DNA from: Ralstonia thomasii
GTDB lineage: Bacteria; Pseudomonadota; Gammaproteobacteria; Burkholderiales; Burkholderiaceae
Reading direction: 5' to 3' (one strand)
Assembly: GCF_958405895.1 (NCBI RefSeq)
Contig: NZ_CATZAR010000002.1
Length of the DNA: 64,000 bases
Of the stretch, positions 59,288 to 64,000 are shown in pieces. The position numbers were made by a program, and so were the translations under genes. Each line of letters starts with the position of its first letter. The first letter of the stretch is position 1. Below the pieces are notes generated by a model. It worked only from the letters and a program-made list of their open reading frames with translations. It was not told the origin of the DNA and did not search any database.

Positions 59288-61069
59288 ATGAGCGTGGTGG
59301 AAATCAAGGTGCCGGACATCGGCGATTTCGATGCGGTGGAAGTCATCGAAGTGCTGATCAAGGCGGGCGATACCGTGGCGCCCGAGCAGTCGCTGATCGT
59401 GCTGGAATCCGACAAGGCCAGCATGGAAGTGCCGTCGGAGGTGGCTGGCAAGATCGTCGACGTAAAAGTCAAGGTGGGCGACAAGGTCAGCAAGGGCACG
59501 GTGATCGCGACGGCGGAAGCTGGCGCGGCTGCTGCTCCAGGACCTGCACAAGCGCCGGCTCCGGCCCCAGCACCGGCTGCCGCACCGGCAGCATCAGCCC
59601 CGGCACCGCAAGCGGCCAAGCACGCCGGCGGCGCCGACATCGAGTGCGAGATGCTCGTCCTGGGCTCCGGCCCGGGCGGTTATTCGGCCGCATTCCGCAG
59701 TGCGGATCTGGGCATGAACACTGTGCTGGTGGAGCGTTTCTCAACGCTGGGCGGCGTTTGCCTGAACGTGGGGTGTATCCCGTCGAAGGCGTTGCTGCAC
59801 ACGGCGGCCGTCATGGACGAAGTCAAGGCGATGGCCGCACACGGCATTGTCTACAGCGAGCCGACGGTTGATATCAACCAACTGCGCAAGCACAAGGAGT
59901 CCGTCATCGGCAAGCTGACCGGCGGGCTGGCCGGCATGGCCAAGGCACGCAAGGTGCAGGTCGTGCGCGGTGTTGGCACGTTCCTGGATCCGAATCACCT
60001 CGAAGTGCAACTGACGGACGGCGACGGCAAGGCAACGACGGGCGAGAAGAAGGTCATCCGTTTTGCCAAGGCGATCATCGCTGCAGGCAGCGAGGCCGTG
60101 AAGCTGCCGTTCATTCCGGAAGATCCGCGCATCGTCGATTCGACCGGCGCGCTGGAGCTGCGCGAAGTGCCGGGCAGGATGCTGGTCATCGGGGGCGGCA
60201 TCATCGGCCTGGAAATGGCGACCGTGTACAGCACGCTGGGCGCCCGCATCGACGTGGTGGAAATGCTCGATGGCCTGATGCAGGGCGCTGACCGCGACCT
60301 CGTCAAGGTGTGGGACAAGATGAACAAGAGCCGCTTCGACAAGGTCATGCTCAAGACCAAGACGGTCGGGGTCGAGGCCAAGCCGGACGGCATTTACGTC
60401 AAGTTCGAGGGCGAAGCCGCACCTGCCGAGCCGCAACGCTATGACATGGTGCTGGTGGCCGTGGGCCGCACCCCGAACGGCAAGCGCATTGGCGCCGAGA
60501 AGGCCGGCGTGGCGGTGACCGACCGTGGCTTCATCGACGTGGATAAGCAACAGCGCACGAATGTGCCGCACATCTTCGCGATCGGCGACCTCGTGGGGCA
60601 GCCGATGCTGGCACACAAGGCCGTGCATGAAGGTCACGTGGCGGCAGAAGCCGCGCACGGCGAGAAGGCGTATTTCGATGCCAAGCAGATTCCGTCGGTC
60701 GCCTATACCGATCCGGAAGTGGCCTGGGCAGGTCTGACCGAAGACCAGTGCAAGGCGCAGGGCATCAAGTACGGCAAGGGCGTGTTCCCGTGGGCCGCTT
60801 CGGGCCGCGCGATTGCCAACGGCCGCGACGAAGGCTTCACGAAGTTGATCTTCGACGAGGAAACGCACCGCATCATCGGTGGCGGCATCGTTGGCACGCA
60901 CGCCGGCGACTTGATCGGCGAAATCTGCCTGGCCATCGAGATGGGCGCGGACGCCGTGGACATCGGCAAGACCATCCACCCGCACCCGACGCTGGGTGAG
61001 TCGGTGGGCATGGCTGCGGAAATCTACGAGGGTGTTTGCACGGACGTGCCCCCGGCTCGTAAGCGATGA
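59288..61069 (+). CDS. lpdA: Dihydrolipoyl dehydrogenase (PDH E3) with N-terminal lipoyl domain
   Basis: 593 residues. Residues 1-80 are a lipoyl domain (VVEIKVPDIGDFDAVEVIEVL; lipoyl-Lys in ESDKASMEVPSE, about Lys45), followed by an Ala-Pro linker (about 80-115) and the E3 flavoprotein: FAD motif LVLGSGPGGYSAAF, redox disulfide GGVCLNVGCIPSKALLH, NAD motif VIGGGIIGLEMATVY, FAIGDLVGQPMLAHKA and the C-terminal active His-Glu in HPHPTLGESVGMAAE. E3 normally lacks a lipoyl domain; the fused form is typical of Ralstonia/Cupriavidus-type PDH. AAGGAG precedes ATG 59288. Last gene of the operon. Confidence 0.96.
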   Translation: MSVVEIKVPDIGDFDAVEVIEVLIKAGDTVAPEQSLIVLESDKASMEVPSEVAGKIVDVKVKVGDKVSKGTVIATAEAGAAAAPGPAQAPAPAPAPAAAPAASAPAPQAAKHAGGADIECEMLVLGSGPGGYSAAFRSADLGMNTVLVERFSTLGGVCLNVGCIPSKALLHTAAVMDEVKAMAAHGIVYSEPTVDINQLRKHKESVIGKLTGGLAGMAKARKVQVVRGVGTFLDPNHLEVQLTDGDGKATTGEKKVIRFAKAIIAAGSEAVKLPFIPEDPRIVDSTGALELREVPGRMLVIGGGIIGLEMATVYSTLGARIDVVEMLDGLMQGADRDLVKVWDKMNKSRFDKVMLKTKTVGVEAKPDGIYVKFEGEAAPAEPQRYDMVLVAVGRTPNGKRIGAEKAGVAVTDRGFIDVDKQQRTNVPHIFAIGDLVGQPMLAHKAVHEGHVAAEAAHGEKAYFDAKQIPSVAYTDPEVAWAGLTEDQCKAQGIKYGKGVFPWAASGRAIANGRDEGFTKLIFDEETHRIIGGGIVGTHAGDLIGEICLAIEMGADAVDIGKTIHPHPTLGESVGMAAEIYEGVCTDVPPARKR

Positions 61070-61117
61070 ACTGCAATTAACCGCCAGAGTGTGGAGGCAA
61101 CTCCGGATCTGGCTGGC

Positions 61118-61157
61118 AAACAAAAGGGCCGCTCGAATGGGCGGCCCTTTTGTTTGG
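61118..61157. terminator. Terminator after lpdA
   Basis: AAACAAAAGGGCCGC (61118-61132), loop of about eight, GCGGCCCTTTTGTTT (61141-61155). Long stem with A and T ends; it serves the pdh operon and the convergent membrane-protein gene at 61174. Confidence 0.9.
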
Positions 61158-61173
61158 GATGATCGGCGGCAGG

Positions 61174-61734
61174 TCAGTGCCGAGGCTCGGCTGGGCGCCG
61201 ATGCCGACGTAGCACGCGCACTGCCGCGATCAGGCGGCGCCATATCTGCTGCATCGTCCCATGTCGACGGGCGCGCCAGACGGCAATTCGTACCTGGAAG
61301 GCTTGCCAGGTCGATGTTGCTTGCAGGGTGGCCAGCATGCGCTGCTTCCATGCCAGGAACGCGGATTCCCAGCGGGCATACCAGGCGATCGTGTGCAACT
61401 GTGGGCGCACGGCGGAATAGATGCGCACGCCCAGCCCCGTACTGACGATTTTCGCTGCGACCAGAACGATGGCGCCTGCAATGAGGTGGCCCCGCGCCAG
61501 CACGTAGACGGCCGCCAGCTTGAACGGCAGCAATGCGAGCATTGGCAGGGCAAAGGCACAGAGGGCTTCGATGGGCTCCAGTTGCGCCAACTTCCGCTCC
61601 GCCGCTTGGACCCAGGGATGCGCCGCCAGACGGGCGGTTACCTGTCGCATGACGTTCCAGATCCACTCTTCTAACAGCAGGATAAGCGCAGCCGCGACGA
61701 TCAGACTTCGCTTGGCCATGGATTCGCGAGACAT
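61174..61734 (-). CDS. Uncharacterised membrane protein
   Basis: Up to 186 residues from ATG 61734 (ATG 61719 is an alternative; neither has a good ribosome site). Hydrophobic segments: about 10-25 (SLIVAAALILLLEEW) and a long pair at about 62-105 (CAFALPMLALLPFKLAAVYVLA, then GAIVLVAAKIVSTGLGV). The C-terminal third is strongly basic, ending with Arg-rich VLRRHRRPAEPRH. I recognise no named family. It is preceded by a terminator at 61830-61854, so it has its own promoter. Confidence 0.65.
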   Translation of the reverse strand: MSRESMAKRSLIVAAALILLLEEWIWNVMRQVTARLAAHPWVQAAERKLAQLEPIEALCAFALPMLALLPFKLAAVYVLARGHLIAGAIVLVAAKIVSTGLGVRIYSAVRPQLHTIAWYARWESAFLAWKQRMLATLQATSTWQAFQVRIAVWRARRHGTMQQIWRRLIAAVRVLRRHRRPAEPRH

Positions 61735-61829
61735 TGGGAAGGAGAAGAGGGCGGCGAACCGCAATACAGAATGGAGCGTCGGCTGCGTGTAAAAGTTCGC
61801 AATTTGAAGAGGAGACGTTTCCCATGCAC

Positions 61830-61854
61830 ACAAAAAACCCGGCCGAAGCCGGGC
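61830..61854 (-). terminator. Second minus-strand terminator with no gene directly before it
   Basis: CCCGGC (61838-61843), tetraloop CGAA, GCCGGG (61848-61853); on the minus strand the stem is followed by TTTTTTG. It lies about 160 bases beyond the phasin terminator with no reading frame of note between them. Confidence 0.8.
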
Positions 61855-62004
61855 AAAGGTACCCACTGATCACCACTGAGGACAGGTTTCGGTAGCGGGA
61901 CCGAGGAGACAATCCAACGAACACGGTGGGATGGACCAGCGGCCGCGCGTTTGGGTTCCGCGTAAATGCACGCAAACGATGTGTTTGGAGGATGGCTCGA
62001 CGGC

Positions 62005-62037
62005 CAAAACAAAACGGGCCTCCCGAAGGAGGCCCGC
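62005..62037 (-). terminator. Intrinsic terminator of the phasin gene
   Basis: ACGGGCCTCC (62014-62023), loop CGAA, GGAGGCCCGC (62028-62037). On the minus strand it runs into TTTTGTTTTGG. 37 bases after the phasin stop. Confidence 0.9.
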
Positions 62038-62074
62038 TTCAACAATCAGAGGACTAAAGAAAGCAGCTTAGCGC

Positions 62075-62656
62075 TTACGCAGCGGTCGTTGCCGACTTCT
62101 TGCCGGTGGCAGCGCGCGCTTGGGCCGATGCTTGAGCGGTTGCCTTGCTGGCAGCGTTGGCAGCAGCGTGGAAGTTGCTTTCAGCCAGTTCCACAGCTTG
62201 CTTGGTGGCCTTCTGCACCGAGTCGTAAGCGTTGTTGGCGGCCGACAGAGCCGACTTCACCAGGGCAACTGCCGATTCCGAACCGGCCGGAGCGTTCTTC
62301 GACACGTTGTCGACCAGCGCTTGCAGCTTGCGGCTGTTTTCAGCGATTTGCGCTTCAGCAGCCTTGCTGAATTCAGTTTGCGTGTCCGAAGCGATTTCGT
62401 ACAGGTGACGGCTGTAAGCCAGAACCTTTTCAGCCAGCGGCTGCACTGCGGCGGTTTGCACCGACAGCAGCTCTTGGGCGTCCTTGGCGGTCAGTGCCTT
62501 CTTGGCGTGTTCGACGTTCTCGGCCAGGGTAGCCTTGACGACCTGCAGGTTCAGTTCGACCAGCTTTTCGACGCCTTCAAATGCCTTGTTGGTCAGGCCG
62601 AAGAACGTTTCCAGGTTGGCCTTATGCGCCGCAGCGATCTGTTCCTGAGTCAGCAT
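62075..62656 (-). CDS. phaP: Phasin (PHA granule-associated protein)
   Basis: 193 residues, all-helical, amphipathic, no cysteine. Opening MLTQEQIAAAHKANLETFFGLTNKAFEGVEKLVELNLQVVKATLAE (positions 1-46) is the phasin_2 signature; the C-terminus is Ala/Lys-rich (SKATAQASAQARAATGKK). It coats polyhydroxybutyrate granules and sets their size and number. GGAGAGAC precedes ATG 62656. Upstream are two boxes like those bound by PhaR. Single gene with terminator. Together with scoAB-hbdH it indicates that this organism makes and consumes PHB. Confidence 0.94.
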   Translation of the reverse strand: MLTQEQIAAAHKANLETFFGLTNKAFEGVEKLVELNLQVVKATLAENVEHAKKALTAKDAQELLSVQTAAVQPLAEKVLAYSRHLYEIASDTQTEFSKAAEAQIAENSRKLQALVDNVSKNAPAGSESAVALVKSALSAANNAYDSVQKATKQAVELAESNFHAAANAASKATAQASAQARAATGKKSATTAA

Positions 62657-63056
62657 GTTGTCTCTCCAAATACAAAGGTGGGTGGGGAATCAAAATGAAA
62701 ATTTAGATCGCCCAGATGTACAAAGCATGACGGTCTGCGTCGGGCCTTCCAGGCGACATCGCGATGAATTAGGGATGGTGCATCGCAACAATTTCATTGT
62801 TGTTGAATGTCAAACCAGTGTCAAGCGTCCTTTGTGCATCGCACAAAAAACAGAATTCGTTGATTTTCCGTGCACAGGAATTGCGTGACCAACCGTTTGG
62901 CATAATTTTTTGTGGCAGGAAAATGCGCGTCCGTGGTGCATGCGAAATGCATTTGACCAACTCTGGCCGCAAATCCGTCTCAAAAAACATACGAGTGCAG
63001 CGTAGGTTACGATGCGCCCGAGTGCTATTTTTGTTGCGTTGCGATTTGTTATTCAC
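62657..63056. promoter_or_regulatory. phaP upstream region with PhaR-like boxes
   Basis: 400 bases without a gene, AT-rich for this genome. Two boxes, GCAACAATTTCA (62785-62796) and GCACAAAAAACA (62841-62852), each differ at one place from the 12-base PhaR box I remember for C. necator, GCAMMAAWTMMD. The second overlaps the palindrome TTTGTGC-ATC-GCACAAA (62831-62847), and TGCATCGCA occurs in both (62779, 62835). TTGACA occurs twice on the minus strand at about 62809-62824. Confidence 0.55.
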
Positions 63057-64000
63057 ATGCGGGCGTTCTATACCGACCACTTTGTCTTGCCGCTGCCGCC
63101 GGGCCATCGGTTTCCAATGCGCAAGTACAGCGACCTGCGCGCACGGGTTCTGGCCGACGTGCCGGGGCTATCCATGCATGAGGCGCCGCGGGCCGATGAC
63201 GACGCGTTGCTGCTGGCGCACACGTCTGAATATGTTGAGGCGGTAAGCGCCGGGCGGCTTGACCCCGCGCGTCAGCGGGAGATCGGGTTTCCCTGGTCGC
63301 CGGAAATGGTCGAGCGCAGCCGCCGTTCGGCGGGGGCCACGATGGCCGCGTGCGAGGCTGCGCTGGCGGATGGCATTGCCGTCAATTTGGCGGGCGGCAC
63401 GCACCATGCCTATGCGGACAAGGGCGGCGGTTTCTGTGTATTCAACGACGCTGCCATCGCCTCGCGCTGGATTCAGCGCCGGCCGGGCAGGACGCCGGCG
63501 AATTTTCCGGTCGCCATCGTCGATCTCGACGTACATCAGGGCAACGGCACGGCGTCGATCCTGCGCGATGACGCGGCTGTTTTCACCTTGTCCTTGCATG
63601 GAGAGAAGAACTACCCGTTCCGCAAAGAAGCCTCGGATCTGGACATCGGCCTGCACGATGGCTGCGGCGACGAGGACTATCTGCAGGCGCTGACTGGCGC
63701 TCTCGATATCCTGGCCGGGCGCTTCAAGCCACAGTTGATCATCTATCTGGCCGGCGCGGACCCGCACGAGGGCGATCGCCTCGGCCGGCTCAAACTGACT
63801 CTCCAGGGTCTGGCCCGGCGCGACCAGGAAGTCTTCGATTTCGCATATCAACGGCGCATACCGATTGCCGTTACCATGGCGGGCGGCTACGGCAACAATA
63901 TCGACGATACCGTGGCCGTCCACGCGCAGACCATCGCGCTGGCTGCGCGGCACGCACAGCGCTGGGCGGCCCGCGACGAGGCCGCCGCCTCGCACTCTCT
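63057..64000 (+). CDS. Histone deacetylase family protein (3' end beyond window)
   Basis: 314 codons visible and still open at the right edge. Arginase/deacetylase fold as in AcuC, HDAH and acetylpolyamine amidohydrolases. Seen: FPMRKYSDLRARVLADVPG, the active-site block NLAGGTHHAYADKGGGFCVFNDAAIA with the His-His dyad, zinc ligands in VAIVDLDVHQGNGT (Asp and His), the third in YLAGADPHEGDRLG, and MAGGYGNN. It would hydrolyse an acetyl or acyl amide; substrate unknown. ATG 63057 begins the conserved MRAFYTDHF; an in-frame ATG at 63012 adds 15 residues without family character. Confidence 0.9.
   Translation, partial: MRAFYTDHFVLPLPPGHRFPMRKYSDLRARVLADVPGLSMHEAPRADDDALLLAHTSEYVEAVSAGRLDPARQREIGFPWSPEMVERSRRSAGATMAACEAALADGIAVNLAGGTHHAYADKGGGFCVFNDAAIASRWIQRRPGRTPANFPVAIVDLDVHQGNGTASILRDDAAVFTLSLHGEKNYPFRKEASDLDIGLHDGCGDEDYLQALTGALDILAGRFKPQLIIYLAGADPHEGDRLGRLKLTLQGLARRDQEVFDFAYQRRIPIAVTMAGGYGNNIDDTVAVHAQTIALAARHAQRWAARDEAAASHS

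Noticed and set aside
59741..61975. 744-codon minus-strand frame opposite lpdA
   Set aside because: Antisense shadow of lpdA that runs through the pdh terminator; no recognisable domain.

Overview
The window is a chromosomal segment of a GC-rich betaproteobacterium of the Burkholderiaceae, most likely Ralstonia or a close relative. Signs of this are a phasin gene with PhaR-like upstream boxes, ketone-body genes scoA-scoB-hbdH, a pyruvate dehydrogenase cluster whose E3 carries its own lipoyl domain and which holds a betaproteobacterial proteasome-like gene, and a homoprotocatechuate meta-cleavage operon. No insertion sequence, prophage or CRISPR array is visible. Gene density and codon use look uniform, so most of it reads as core or long-resident genome.

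Layout. 1-3.4 kb: a cysteine desulfurase cut by the left edge, a divergent Lrp/AsnC regulator, an orphan OmpA-like domain, tRNA-Arg and two small proteins. 3.4-12.5 kb: an FAD-linked oxidase, wrbA, a YihY/BrkB membrane protein, an Mpo1-like protein, an alpha/beta hydrolase next to an O-acetylhomoserine sulfhydrylase-type enzyme, a CBS protein and an MFS-acyltransferase fusion. 12.5-21.2 kb: an FKBP, aroC, ETF-ubiquinone oxidoreductase, an SDR, a PAS-LuxR regulator, scoAB-hbdH, a hydrolase and a RidA protein. 21.2-31.9 kb: relA, tRNA-Val, then the translation operon thrS-infC-rpmI-rplT-pheS-pheT-ihfA-merR and tRNA-Pro. 32-39.7 kb: small regulators with enzyme partners, dinB, an amino-acid permease and DUF1488. 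39.9-46.3 kb: hpaG1-G2-E-D-F-H-I with convergent hpaR. 46.3-53.7 kb: xthA, prlC, folD and a two-component system. 54-61.1 kb: aceE-aceF-BPH-lpdA. 61.1-64 kb: a membrane protein, a phasin and a histone-deacetylase-like enzyme cut by the right edge.

The most striking signal is the 380-base leader in front of thrS. It holds a short reading frame with a good Shine-Dalgarno, three consecutive threonine codons, a stop codon, a hairpin that can act as antiterminator, and a strong intrinsic terminator whose left arm is shared with that antiterminator. This is the layout of ribosome-mediated attenuation of a threonyl-tRNA synthetase operon. No terminator separates this leader from the upstream tRNA-Val, whose promoter is very good, so the attenuator may also be the terminator of the tRNA transcript.

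Other regulatory signals read directly from the sequence are a MerR-type promoter with a 19-base spacer and internal dyad before the SnoaL/MerR pair, a palindrome over the -10 region of the hpa promoter (likely HpaR operator), a TetR-like palindrome between ETF-QO and the SDR gene, PhaR-like boxes before the phasin, and a terminator-ended gap near 61.9 kb that may encode a small RNA. The hpa cluster lacks the hydroxylase genes hpaBC and a transporter, so the upper pathway must be encoded elsewhere.
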